A DNA stretch of 64,000 nt, taken from UMGS1783 sp900555065. GTDB lineage: Bacteria; Bacillota; Clostridia; Oscillospirales; UMGS1783. Shown here one piece after another: positions 43,250-51,825 of the stretch (position 1 is its first letter; every line of letters begins with the position of its first letter). Under the pieces are notes generated by a model. That model saw only the letters and a list, made by a program, of their open reading frames with translations, searched no databases and had not been told where the DNA came from. The translations under genes were made by a program, and so were the position numbers. The stretch is from the NCBI GenBank assembly GCA_937991645.1, contig CALKPL010000038.1, positions 119,105 through 183,104 of the forward strand, in the 5' to 3' direction.

Positions 43250-43914
43250 TTCACATCCCCGCTTTCTCTCTTCTGCTGCTTCTGGACGCGCAGATATTCC
43301 TCCATACGCGCAATCAAAGTCTCAATAGGCTGTTTTTTCAGCTTCATGCTCGCCGTGTTCACAATCAGACGGGCCGATACGGGCGCGACGGCTTCCAGCA
43401 CGGCCAAACCGTTCTCTTTGAGCGTCGCGCCTGTTTCGACAATGTCTACAATCGCGTCCGCAAGTCCCAGCAAAGGGGCGAGCTCTACCGAGCCCTCGAT
43501 TTTTACGATATCCACGTCCATGTTCCGCCCCTCGAAAAACCGGCGCGTAACAGCCGGATATTTCGTCGCGATCACCTTGGTTCGGTAGCCGCCGTAGAAA
43601 TCGGCGCCTGCCCGTGCGGCAAGGGCGAACCGGCATACGCCGAAGCCCAGATCAAGCACCTCGTAAAATGAGCCGCCCTGTTCCATGATCGTGTCCTTGC
43701 CGACAATTCCCATATCGCATACGCCGCGTTCCACATATGTGATTACGTCCGGCGCCTTGGCCAGTACGATCTCCGCATCCGCGTCCGGAACGGGAATGAT
43801 CAACCGGCGCCCCTTGTTTTTTAAACCCGCCATGTCATAGCCCATGCGCTCGAACATGGCGACGCTGTTCGCCTCCAAACGCCCTTTTGTCAGGGCGATC
43901 CTGCAAGATGCCAT
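43246..43914 (-). CDS. hisG: ATP phosphoribosyltransferase, short form
   Basis: A 222-residue short HisG, which lacks the C-terminal histidine-binding domain and therefore needs HisZ. Signature motifs: IALTKGRLEANSVAMFERMG, GVCDMGIVGKDTI and the phosphate loop DAIVDIVETGATLKENGL. It catalyses the first step of histidine synthesis. The ATG at 43914 lies 7 nt after AAAGGA; the frame is open upstream but without a ribosome site. Confidence 0.95.
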   Translation of the reverse strand: MASCRIALTKGRLEANSVAMFERMGYDMAGLKNKGRRLIIPVPDADAEIVLAKAPDVITYVERGVCDMGIVGKDTIMEQGGSFYEVLDLGFGVCRFALAARAGADFYGGYRTKVIATKYPAVTRRFFEGRNMDVDIVKIEGSVELAPLLGLADAIVDIVETGATLKENGLAVLEAVAPVSARLIVNTASMKLKKQPIETLIARMEEYLRVQKQQKRESGDVK

Positions 43915-43918
43915 CTGC

Positions 43919-45109
43919 CTATCCTTTCTCAGTCGGGCTGTCCGCACCGAAGAATTCAACGCGTCCAATGCCGCGATCTTCCGCATACCGGAGAGCCGCG
44001 GCCCGATCGGGAAGTACTGCGCTCTCCACTACAAGTCCCGCAGCCGCCTGCTGTTCCGCCCAGCGCAACGCCCGCGCCGTCTGCGGCGCAGTGGCGGCCA
44101 CGAGCAGGTCCGCGCGCACGCGCGGACTGTGCGCCGCGCTTAACACATGCCTTGTCAGCAAATCCACATTGACACCGAATCCGATCGCCTCCAGCGGCGC
44201 GCCGAAATTGGCCAGAAGCGTGTCGTACCTGCCGCCGGAAAGAACGGCTTCACCCATGTTTTCAATATACCCGCGAACGAGTATGCCGGTATAATAATCA
44301 TTACGGTGCACAAGGCCCAGGTCTATCATCACATCGTCGTCGGGATGAATTTGCTGTAACGCGGCGTAGACGCCGCTTATGTAATCGAGAACGGCGCGGC
44401 CGCGCTCGCTTGTGATCAGCCCGCGCGCGCGTTCCAGCACCTCCGCGCCGCCAAACAGGCGGGGCAGTTGCGTCAGCACTTCATAGGCCGGATATGCGCG
44501 GTAGTCGCGCAGCCGTTCATACAGCACCGCAAAATCTTTGCGCTCCGCCAGCCTCCGGATTTCCTCTTTAGTTTCACCGTCGATGGGAAAATCGTCCATG
44601 ACAGCCTGAAAAAAGCCGATATGTCCGATTTCCAGCCGGAACTTGGCTGAAAAACTGCGCAGCGTAGAAGCTGCAAGGGCCAAAATTTCCAAATCGGAAT
44701 TCTGCGCGGGCGCGCCGATCAGTTCCACGCCGCACTGCATCACCTCATCGTACTGGGCTGAATGCTGCGGACTGACCTTGAATACGGGCTGACTGTAATA
44801 CAGGCGTATAGGCAACGCCTCGTCCCTGAGTTTTGTCGCTGTCAGCCGTGCGATCGGCGCGGTGGAATCGGCGCGCAGGGCGAGAATGCGCCCCTTGCGG
44901 TCGACAAGTTTATACACCTCTTCCGCACTGAATCCGACGCAATCCGCCGAAAACAGATCGAAATACTCCAGCGTAGGCGTGACAACCCGGCAAAATGCGC
45001 GGCTGGAAAACACGTTGGCAAGCGTCTGCTCCACATGCGTACGCGCCCGACTCTCCTCAAATAAATAGTCCCGCGTCCCTTCCGGGGACATTGTCAGATA
45101 TCGTTTCAT
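43919..45109 (-). CDS. hisZ: ATP phosphoribosyltransferase regulatory subunit
   Basis: A 396-residue HisRS-like paralogue without aminoacylation function. It forms a hetero-octamer with short HisG and confers histidine feedback. HisRS-type motifs are seen: GTRDYLFEE, LRADSTAPIARL, YYSQPVF, VELIGAP and DLGLVHRNDYYTGILVRGY. It is the first large gene of the operon. GGGAGG lies 6 nt before the ATG, inside a short upstream ORF that ends on the hisZ start. Confidence 0.95.
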   Translation of the reverse strand: MKRYLTMSPEGTRDYLFEESRARTHVEQTLANVFSSRAFCRVVTPTLEYFDLFSADCVGFSAEEVYKLVDRKGRILALRADSTAPIARLTATKLRDEALPIRLYYSQPVFKVSPQHSAQYDEVMQCGVELIGAPAQNSDLEILALAASTLRSFSAKFRLEIGHIGFFQAVMDDFPIDGETKEEIRRLAERKDFAVLYERLRDYRAYPAYEVLTQLPRLFGGAEVLERARGLITSERGRAVLDYISGVYAALQQIHPDDDVMIDLGLVHRNDYYTGILVRGYIENMGEAVLSGGRYDTLLANFGAPLEAIGFGVNVDLLTRHVLSAAHSPRVRADLLVAATAPQTARALRWAEQQAAAGLVVESAVLPDRAAALRYAEDRGIGRVEFFGADSPTEKG

Positions 45110-45180
45110 TCAGGTCCTCCCCCATCGCGGCGTTCCATTGTCCTGTAATTGATGTCTCCGCGGTGTGCGCTGGCCGCCAT
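45106..45180 (-). CDS. Short upstream ORF coupled to hisZ
   Basis: A 24-codon frame starts at ATG 45180 with a weak GTGAGGG site and ends with a TGA that overlaps the hisZ ATG (ATGA). Its middle reads HRGDINYRTMERRD. It has one histidine only, so it is not a classical his leader peptide. It may aid translation of hisZ or be a conserved microprotein. Confidence 0.4.
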   Translation of the reverse strand: MAASAHRGDINYRTMERRDGGGPE

Positions 45181-45213
45181 AAAATACACCGGCCCTCACT
45201 TTAGTACGCTAAT

Positions 45214-45242
45214 ATGGTAGCACGAGAAAATAATTTTGTCAA
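45214..45242 (-). promoter_or_regulatory. Promoter of the his operon
   Basis: On the minus strand TTGACA (45242-45237), 17 bp and TACCAT (45219-45214) lie about 105 nt before hisZ. No T-box stem array or terminator is seen in the short leader. Confidence 0.7.
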
Positions 45243-45383
45243 CGGATTATTCCTGAGAAACAATGAAACCAGCGAAATCACCAAAAGAGCACAACGAGCG
45301 TCGATCTTTTTGTTGGTTTAAGGGGCGGCGCACTGCAAAAACAGAACGCCGCCCATAAAAACAGTTTCACGCACAATCCGCCG

Positions 45384-45673
45384 CTATTGGAGAGGGCCAA
45401 AGCGCATTTCCGCCCGTTTGTACATATCAAAGTAGCGGTCGACACCGTTGATTCCCTCGCCGTCCCTGCGGATGAAATATGTCTGCGAATGTTGCCACCA
45501 CGTGTCCTCCGATTGGTTGAACACCTGGCCGTTCAACAGCCGGTCGATCAGATCCATGCTGGCGGCTCCCTCCTCATACAGGGGCCGGCAGATCAGTGCA
45601 TCCACACCGCCATCTTGCAACACCTCCAGAGCAGCTCCGCCGCTATCAAAAGAACAAACACCGACCGTTTCAT
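45384..45673 (-). pseudogene. Sugar-binding-protein-like lipoprotein, internal deletion (array unit 1)
   Basis: A ribosome site (AGGAG) and signal peptide (MKRSVFVLLIAAELLW) run directly, and out of frame, into the last 80 residues of the family (GGVDALICRPLYEEG ... RYFDMYKRAEMRFG). About 250 codons are missing. It is the most distal unit of the array. A GGGCGGCG/CGCCGCCC hairpin at 45321-45353 may end the transcript. Confidence 0.8.
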
Positions 45674-45692
45674 AATTTGTCTCCTACTCGTT

Positions 45693-46739
45693 TCAACTTC
45701 CAAACCTAGCCTCTGAACGTTCATATATATCATAATAATACGCAGTACCATTTTGCCCCTGCCCGTTTTTCGAGATGATCCTGTTTTCCAGTTTATAATG
45801 CCACTGTTCCTCAGTCTTATTATAAACCTCTCCATTTATCAACGCGTCAATCAGCTCCATTCCCACATAACCTGCCTCATAAATCGGCTGGCAGATCAGT
45901 GCGTCTATGTCGCCGCTATTCAAAAGATCAAGGTTTTGTTTTGTATAATCCATACCCATTGTAAATATATCATCCCGGCCAGTACGCGCTTTCGCTTCGG
46001 ACCAGACAATAGTGCTGTTGCCTGTTCTTCCAATTGCTCCAACTAAATCAGGGTTATTATCAATGTATTCCGCTATTTTTTCAATTGCCTTTTCCCTTGT
46101 GGAAATCTCCAATACCATGTCTGCATTTCTGTATTCAGGATAATGAGACTCCATGTAATCCATATATTCTCTGACATTATCATGCGACAATGCCGGTCCG
46201 CTTACACTGACTCCCAAAGCGCCGGTATCAATACCTCTATCCCGCAGGTGTTCGACAAGATAATCACCTGCGTCCAGCATCGTCTGCTCCAAATCTGAAT
46301 GGGGATTCACATCTATAAACTCTTTTGCCTCATAGTATTTCTGCGGGAAATACGGCACTACAACTTTCACCCCCATGCCGTGCAGCTCTTTCAAAAATTC
46401 ATACGCGGAGTCGTCGCCTACCCAGCATACCGCGCCGGCGATGTCATGCTCCTGCGCGCCGGCAAGCCAGCAGTCGTATAGCTCCTGCACGCTGCCTTCA
46501 GAAAGCCCCAGGATATGCCCCTCGTATCCGAGCTCCTCCGCTTTCTCCATAAATCCCAGCTGTACAATTCGATGCACCGGATGGCTGACGCTGCCCATAC
46601 AGACTGCGGCTGATTGGTTTACCGGAACATCCGGCGAAGCTTCCGGCGCGCACGGCGGCACAGGTGCAGATGAATCGCCGCACCCTATTGGCAGCAGCAA
46701 TATGATGACAAGCAATATAACCGCTGTCATGCGCTTCAC
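45693..46739 (-). CDS. Substrate-binding-protein-like lipoprotein (array unit 2)
   Basis: A GTG at 46739, 7 nt after GGTGGG, gives a 348-residue lipoprotein (MKRMTAVILLV, lipobox LPIGC at 17-20). The body is a Peripla_BP_4/RbsB-type fold: VCMGSVSHPVHRIVQLGFM, the GAVCWVGDDSAYEFLKELHG block, GALGVSVSGP, NNPDLVGAIGRTGNS and DIDALICQPIYEAGYVGMEL. A C-terminal extension of about 45 residues ends SEARFGS, as in the other array members. It would bind a sugar or similar ligand outside the membrane. No ABC permease or ATPase is nearby. It lies 17 nt after unit 3. Confidence 0.85.
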   Translation of the reverse strand: MKRMTAVILLVIILLLPIGCGDSSAPVPPCAPEASPDVPVNQSAAVCMGSVSHPVHRIVQLGFMEKAEELGYEGHILGLSEGSVQELYDCWLAGAQEHDIAGAVCWVGDDSAYEFLKELHGMGVKVVVPYFPQKYYEAKEFIDVNPHSDLEQTMLDAGDYLVEHLRDRGIDTGALGVSVSGPALSHDNVREYMDYMESHYPEYRNADMVLEISTREKAIEKIAEYIDNNPDLVGAIGRTGNSTIVWSEAKARTGRDDIFTMGMDYTKQNLDLLNSGDIDALICQPIYEAGYVGMELIDALINGEVYNKTEEQWHYKLENRIISKNGQGQNGTAYYYDIYERSEARFGS

Positions 46740-46756
46740 GCACAATCCCACCTTTA

Positions 46757-47854
46757 TCAGTAATTGGAACTGGTTCCAAAACGCGCTTCCGACCGAGAAA
46801 AATAATCATAGTAACGCGCAACGCCATGCGCGCCCTCGCCGCCCGGATAGACAAGCGGCGCGTCCAGTTTCTTGTACCAAAGCGCTTCGTTCGTGTTAAA
46901 AATTTTGCCGTTTAAAAGCTCGTCGATCAGTTCCAGCGCCATATACCCTTCCTCATACAATGGCTGCGCGACCAGGGCAACCGCGCCGCCTTCCGCGACA
47001 ATATCCAGATTCTGTTTCGTATAGTCGTATCCCACCGCAAGGATATCGTCGCGACCGGTCAGCTCTTTTGCCGACGACCACGACAGCACGCTGCCGCCTG
47101 TATTCCCATATCCGGCGACCATGTCCGGATTGGCCCGTATATAGCCCTCGACCTTATTCCGCGCCTCTACCACCTCAGCGCCTTCGTAGACTGTGTCCAG
47201 GATTGTATACTCCGGATAATTGGCCTCCATATGATCCCGAAAAACCGTCAAGTCCTCATGTAAAACGCAGCATCCGATCGTCGTCAATCCGATACTGCCC
47301 GATGTGATCCCCTGCTCCCGCAGCGTCTGGCCAATGTAATCGGCGACTTTTATCGTGGTCTCGTTAACGTCATGACAGATGTTGACATCAATAAAATCCT
47401 TTGTTTCCTGATACGAGTGCGGAAAATGGGGAACGACAATCTTTACGCCCATGCCGTGCAGCTCTTTCAGGAATTCGTAGCTGGAATCGTCGCCCACCCA
47501 GCACAGTGCGCCGCCGATGTCGTACTCTTGCGCACCGGAAAGCCATGTGTCGTACAATTCCTGCGTGCTGCCCTCGTTCAGACCCAAAACATGCCCTTGG
47601 TACGCAAGCTCATCCGCTTTTTCCATAAACCCCAGCTGCACAAGCCGATGTACCGGGTGGCTGATGCTGCCCATGCAGACTGCGGCCGAATGCGTTTCCT
47701 TCGCGCTCTCAGACTTACTCTGCGCAGCCGCCTGCTCGCTCATCTCATCCGGACCGGGCGACCCGGCACAGTCATTGGTAGTGTACGGTTGACAACCCCA
47801 CAACAGGCAGACCAGTTCTAAAACCAGCAGTACCATAATGATCATACGTTTCAT
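46757..47854 (-). CDS. Substrate-binding-protein-like lipoprotein (array unit 3)
   Basis: A 365-residue lipoprotein (lipobox LLWGC) of the same family. It keeps the constant N-terminal core (ISHPVHRLVQLGFM; GALCWVGDDSSYEFLKELHG) but has its own central part (CHDVNETTIKVADYIGQTL, GLTTIGCCVLHEDL) and C-terminal extension (YKKLDAPLVYPGGEGAHG ... SEARFG). The differences lie where the family contacts its ligand, so specificity probably differs from the neighbouring units. The ribosome site is GAGGAG. Confidence 0.85.
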   Translation of the reverse strand: MKRMIIMVLLVLELVCLLWGCQPYTTNDCAGSPGPDEMSEQAAAQSKSESAKETHSAAVCMGSISHPVHRLVQLGFMEKADELAYQGHVLGLNEGSTQELYDTWLSGAQEYDIGGALCWVGDDSSYEFLKELHGMGVKIVVPHFPHSYQETKDFIDVNICHDVNETTIKVADYIGQTLREQGITSGSIGLTTIGCCVLHEDLTVFRDHMEANYPEYTILDTVYEGAEVVEARNKVEGYIRANPDMVAGYGNTGGSVLSWSSAKELTGRDDILAVGYDYTKQNLDIVAEGGAVALVAQPLYEEGYMALELIDELLNGKIFNTNEALWYKKLDAPLVYPGGEGAHGVARYYDYFSRSEARFGTSSNY

Positions 47855-47859
47855 TTCTT

Positions 47860-48417
47860 TTTCTCCTCTCTTTTTTCATATAAAACTTTCCAAATCTCTC
47901 GTCAAGCCGCGCGTACAGATTATAGTACAACGCGGGATTATGGATTCCTGCGCCGCTGGGATATAACCTTGACATATGCAAAGACTTCTTCCCTTCGTAT
48001 CCGATGTATGAAACGCTTTGCCGCAAAAATTTAAATAGCCATTTCCTCCGGTCCTGCCGCGTACAATGGATGTGCGACCAGGGCGTCCGCTTTGAGGAGG
48101 TCAAAACGACCGGGTTTTCCTGCGCATAATAGAAGCCAGATACAATTACGTCGTACTGACCAGTATTCTTTAGATCAGCCCATGCCTGTGCGCTGTGATC
48201 TGTCAGTCCAGAACCGGAGACCACGTCCGGATATTCATACACAATACTCCTCGCCCCTCTTGCCTCCGCCAACGGTTCCGCACTTTTCCACTCCGGCTCT
48301 AACACTCTGCACTCCGGGTAGGTTTCCCGCATATAGTCTGTAAACGTCCGCAGAGCGCCGGACTATTAACAGCAATATCGATACTGCCGGAATATATACC
48401 AGCAATATGCGTTTCAT
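47860..48417 (-). pseudogene. Array unit 4, internal deletion and frameshift
   Basis: The start and signal peptide (MKRILLVYIPAVSILLLI) are followed out of frame by the second half of the domain (FTDYMRETYPECRVLEPEW ... QYDVIVSGFYYAQENPVVL). A second frameshift lies within the DLLKADALVAHPLYAAG region near 48090. The normal stop after RFG is lost and the frame runs into unit 3. It is clearly non-functional. Confidence 0.8.
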
Positions 48418-48455
48418 CTGCATTTTCACCTCCTACGGACATTCTTATGACTGAT

Positions 48456-49505
48456 CTATTGACCAAATCGCATTTCCGATCGTGCATATTGGTCATAATA
48501 ATATGCCGGGTCGTGCGTGCCCGCACCGTCCGGATAAATAAGCGGCGTATCCAGGGATATCCGCCATGTTGCTTCGGACAGATTGAATACCTTGCCGTTG
48601 ACCAGCTCGTCAACCAGTTCCATACCACGGGCGCCGCTGTCATAGACCGGTAAAGCAACCAGTGCATCCACGCCGCCCTGCATAAGAATATTCAGATTCG
48701 TTGGCGTATACTCGTAGCCAACCACCATAATATCCGTCCGTCCAGTCGATTTTTTTGCTGACGACCATGATACCGGTCCGCCGCCCTGCGCGCCAAAACC
48801 GGCGACCATATCAGGATGTGCTAAAATGTATTCTTCAATCTTTTGCTTCGAAGAATCAACCTCTGCGCCAACGCCGATCAGATCCAACAGCTTATATTCC
48901 GGATAATTATTTTCAAAATGGTTTCTGAAAGCATGCAAATCATTTGATATGATACACAAATTCGTAACCGCCAACCCGATACTTCCAGATCGTATATCAG
49001 CAGCGCGCAGCTTTTGGCCTAGAAATTCCGCAGCCTTTACTTCCATTTCATCATTGTCATAGAATAAGTTTACGTCTATGATATCTTTGGCCGATTCATA
49101 TGCATGAGGGAAACATGAAGCCACAATTTTCACGCCCATGCCGTGCAGTTCTTTCAGGCATTCATACGCGGAGTCGTCGCCCACCCAGCATACCGCGCCC
49201 GCGATGTCGTGCTCCTTGGCGCCTTTGAGCCAGCAGTCGTACAGCTCCTGCATACTTCCTGCATCCAGGCCCAGAATATGTCCCTCGTATCCGAGCTCCT
49301 CCGCTTTTTCCATAAATCCCAGCTGTACGATCCGGTGTGCCGGGTGGCTGACGCTCCCCATGCAGACCGCGGCCGCCGTTCTTTCCGGCGCGGTCTGCAT
49401 ATCTTCCGGCGCATTCGTCTGCTCCGGCAAAGGCGTACCGCCGCAGCCGAACAGCAGACAAATCACCTGTACTACAGCCAACAGTGTCGGCAATATCCGC
49501 TTCAT
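48456..49505 (-). CDS. Substrate-binding-protein-like lipoprotein (array unit 5)
   Basis: A 349-residue lipoprotein (MKRILPTLLAVVQVICLLFGC). The first 125 residues are nearly identical, at DNA level too, to those of units 7 and 9. The rest differs: IIDVNLFYDNDEMEVKAAEFLGQKL, GLAVTNLCIISNDLHAF, GFGAQGGGPVSWSSAKKSTG and a C-terminal TPLIYPDGAGTHDPAYYYD...SEMRFGQ. Family and probable ligand type are as for unit 2. A hybrid origin by recombination with neighbours is likely. Confidence 0.85.
   Translation of the reverse strand: MKRILPTLLAVVQVICLLFGCGGTPLPEQTNAPEDMQTAPERTAAAVCMGSVSHPAHRIVQLGFMEKAEELGYEGHILGLDAGSMQELYDCWLKGAKEHDIAGAVCWVGDDSAYECLKELHGMGVKIVASCFPHAYESAKDIIDVNLFYDNDEMEVKAAEFLGQKLRAADIRSGSIGLAVTNLCIISNDLHAFRNHFENNYPEYKLLDLIGVGAEVDSSKQKIEEYILAHPDMVAGFGAQGGGPVSWSSAKKSTGRTDIMVVGYEYTPTNLNILMQGGVDALVALPVYDSGARGMELVDELVNGKVFNLSEATWRISLDTPLIYPDGAGTHDPAYYYDQYARSEMRFGQ
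49137..49505. repeat. Near-identical 5' block of array unit 5
   Basis: About 370 bp encoding signal peptide, linker and first third of the binding fold match 51299-51667 with only a few base changes, and match 52535-52843 over about 300 bp. Flanking parts of the three genes are much less similar. Confidence 0.85.
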
Positions 49506-49522
49506 CTGCGTCTCCCCTTTAT

Positions 49523-50599
49523 CTAGCGGTCAAATTTGCCCTGGGATCGGACATACTGCTCTTCGTAATAAGCCGGATCATGTTCGCCTGTTCCGCCGCT
49601 GTAAATCAGCGGCGCGGCGATGCTCTGCCGCCACAGGTTTTCGTCACGGGAAAACACCTGTCCTTCCAGCAACTGATCGATCAGCTGCATACCGAACCAG
49701 GCCTCTTTATACAACGGCTGCGTAAGCAGGGCGTCTATACTGCCGTTGTCGAGCAATTCCAGGTTCAGCGTAGTATAATTATTGTAGCCCACCACAACAA
49801 TATCCTCGCGGCCCGCCGCTTGTTTCGCCTCCGATAGGACGCTGCCGCCCGTCGTATCCAGTACAGCAACCATATCCGGGTTTTCCAGAATGTATTCTGT
49901 CATAAGCTGCCGGCTCTGTTCTACGCCCCAACTTTCATACGCCCCACTCAGCACAATGTATTCCGGATAGCGTTTAGCCATATATGTTCTGAGCACCTCG
50001 ACTTCCTCTGGTTCCTGGCTGCAGCAGCCTGAACCGTTTATGGCAATTCCAATACTGCCGGAATACACGCCTGCGTCATGCAGTTCACGTACCATAAATT
50101 CCGCGATAATTTCTGCACCAGCGCGCAGGTCTGGATATACGTTAACGTCTATAAATTCCTTGGTATCGGCATACGTATGCGGAAAATGCAGCACTGCGGT
50201 TTTTACACCCATACCGTGTACTTTTTTAAGAAAATCATAAGATGTGTCGTCCCATACCCAGCACAGTGCGCCGTCCGCTTCATATTCCTTCACGCCGCGG
50301 AACCATTCGAGTCGCTGCTCCACCGGCGTTGCGTCGGCTTTGCCCAGAATATGCCAGTCATAGCCGAGTTGACGCGCGCTGTCCACAAATCCGAGCTGGA
50401 CGATTCTATATACGGGATGATTGATATCAGTCATGCATAAAACCGCTGTCCTCGTTTCCGGTTCCGACTGGATAATCGACTGGCTTACGGAATCCAAAGA
50501 GGAAACCGACGTGCTCTTAACAGGCACGGCCGTTTTACAACCGCATAGCAAAATGATCAGTTCAGTCAGCAATATGCCCCAAACAGCCGTTTTTTTCAT
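49523..50599 (-). CDS. Substrate-binding-protein-like lipoprotein (array unit 6, diverged)
   Basis: A 358-residue lipoprotein (lipobox LLCGC) and the most diverged intact member. The core reads VLCMTDINHPVYRIVQLGFV and GALCWVWDDTSYDFLKKVHG, so the usual CWVGDD is CWVWDD. It lacks the near-identical 5' block. Central and C-terminal parts keep the family pattern (SGSIGIAINGSGCCSQ, DGSIDALLTQPLYKEAWFGMQL) and end RSQGKFDR. It lies 3 nt after unit 7. Confidence 0.85.
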   Translation of the reverse strand: MKKTAVWGILLTELIILLCGCKTAVPVKSTSVSSLDSVSQSIIQSEPETRTAVLCMTDINHPVYRIVQLGFVDSARQLGYDWHILGKADATPVEQRLEWFRGVKEYEADGALCWVWDDTSYDFLKKVHGMGVKTAVLHFPHTYADTKEFIDVNVYPDLRAGAEIIAEFMVRELHDAGVYSGSIGIAINGSGCCSQEPEEVEVLRTYMAKRYPEYIVLSGAYESWGVEQSRQLMTEYILENPDMVAVLDTTGGSVLSEAKQAAGREDIVVVGYNNYTTLNLELLDNGSIDALLTQPLYKEAWFGMQLIDQLLEGQVFSRDENLWRQSIAAPLIYSGGTGEHDPAYYEEQYVRSQGKFDR

Positions 50600-50602
50600 A
50601 CT

Positions 50603-51667
50603 TCATTCCTCCTGTCCTAAACCGAACCGTGTTTCCGAACGCTCATGCAGGCCATAGTAATATGCAGGATTGTGCGCGCCTTCGCCGTCCGTATATATCA
50701 GCGGCGCGTCCAGATGCTGTCTCCACAGCGATTCGGATATACTATAGACATGCCCGCACAGCAGTTCTTGTATCAGCTCCATACCACGGGCGCCGCTGTC
50801 ATAGAAGGGTTGCGCAATCAATGCGTCTACACCGCCTGCAGAGAGCGTATCCAGATTGACGCGTGCATAGTCGTAAGCGACCGTAACGATATCTTCCCTG
50901 CCAGCCGCTTTTTTTGCTGCGGCCCATGCCTGTGCGCTGCCGCCCGTCGCCCCGAACGATGCGACCATATCCGGATTCTGACAGATATAGTCCAGGATCT
51001 CCTCCCGATCGTACGCAGGGTCCATAGCTTCAAATCGTACGTCCAAAATTACATATTCCGGATAGCGTTCCTGCATGTACGCAATAAACATATGCAAGTC
51101 CATTGTCGATGTAACGCCGGTTCCAAATGCAGTCAGTCCAATACTTCCAGAAAGCACGCCTCTGTCGCGCAGTGCCTGCCCTATAAACTCCGCCGCATAC
51201 TGTGCCGATATGCCAATGTCATGGCATGGATTCACATCAATAAAATCCTTCGTTGCCGTATATGTATGCTGAAAGTACGGTACGACGGTTTTCACGCCCA
51301 TGCCGTGCAGCTCTTTCAGGCATTCATACGCAGAATCGTCGCCCACCCAGCATACCGCGCCCGCGATGTCGTGCTCCTTGGCGCCTTTGAGCCAGCAGTC
51401 GTACAGCTCCTGCATACTTCCTGCATCCAGGCCCAGAATATGTCCCTCGTATCCGAGCTCCTCCGCTTTTTCCATAAATCCCAGCTGTACGATCCGGTGT
51501 GCCGGGTGGCTGACGCTCCCCATGCAGACCGCGGCCGCCGTTCTTTCCGGCGCGGTCTGCATATCTTCCGGCGCATTCGTCTGCTCCGGCAAAGGCGTAC
51601 CGCCGCAGCCGAACAGCAGACAAATCACCTGCACTACAGCCAACAGTGTCGGCAATATGCGTTTCAT
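50603..51667 (-). CDS. Substrate-binding-protein-like lipoprotein (array unit 7)
   Basis: The ATG at 51667 is 9 nt after GAGGTG; an in-frame codon at 51688 is further upstream. The 354-residue product shares its first 125 residues almost exactly with unit 5, then diverges (VNPCHDIGISAQYAAEFIGQAL, GLTAFGTGVTSTMDLHMF, FGATGGSAQAWAAAKKAAG). The C-terminal DSGARGMELIQELL region is again close to unit 5. The pattern is that of a mosaic gene. Confidence 0.85.
   Translation of the reverse strand: MKRILPTLLAVVQVICLLFGCGGTPLPEQTNAPEDMQTAPERTAAAVCMGSVSHPAHRIVQLGFMEKAEELGYEGHILGLDAGSMQELYDCWLKGAKEHDIAGAVCWVGDDSAYECLKELHGMGVKTVVPYFQHTYTATKDFIDVNPCHDIGISAQYAAEFIGQALRDRGVLSGSIGLTAFGTGVTSTMDLHMFIAYMQERYPEYVILDVRFEAMDPAYDREEILDYICQNPDMVASFGATGGSAQAWAAAKKAAGREDIVTVAYDYARVNLDTLSAGGVDALIAQPFYDSGARGMELIQELLCGHVYSISESLWRQHLDAPLIYTDGEGAHNPAYYYGLHERSETRFGLGQEE
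51299..51667. repeat. Near-identical 5' block of array unit 7
   Basis: This is the partner of 49137-49505. The identity with unit 9 extends past the block on the 3' side of the gene (51229-51320 against 52466-52550), so different unit pairs share different tracts. Confidence 0.85.
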
Positions 51668-51685
51668 CTGCGTTTTCACCTCATT

Positions 51686-51812
51686 CAACAGTCAAATTCG
51701 CTTTGAGGGCCACTGCCCAGCGAGCATGATTGTAACTGGATCATGCCTGCCGAATCATATTCGCCATTACCGTCCTTATATATCAGCGGCGCGTCCAGAC
51801 AGTTTATTTTAA
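51686..51812 (-). pseudogene. Array unit 8, C-terminal relic
   Basis: About 40 codons remain, reading LDAPLIYKDGNGEYDSAGM and ending EFDC then TGA. They match the C-terminal extension of the family (LDAPLIYTDGEGAHNPAYYY). No start or binding fold is left. Confidence 0.7.
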
Positions 51813-51825
51813 TGTACGCCCGCTT

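Noticed and set aside
41993..43588. 531-codon plus-strand ORF opposite hisD/hisG
   Set aside because: It is antisense to two well-defined enzymes; an artefact of high-GC codon use.
45107..45150. T-box-like core (TGGAAC-G-CCGCG) before hisZ
   Set aside because: The leader is only about 105 nt, the core has an inserted base, and there is no specifier stem or terminator.
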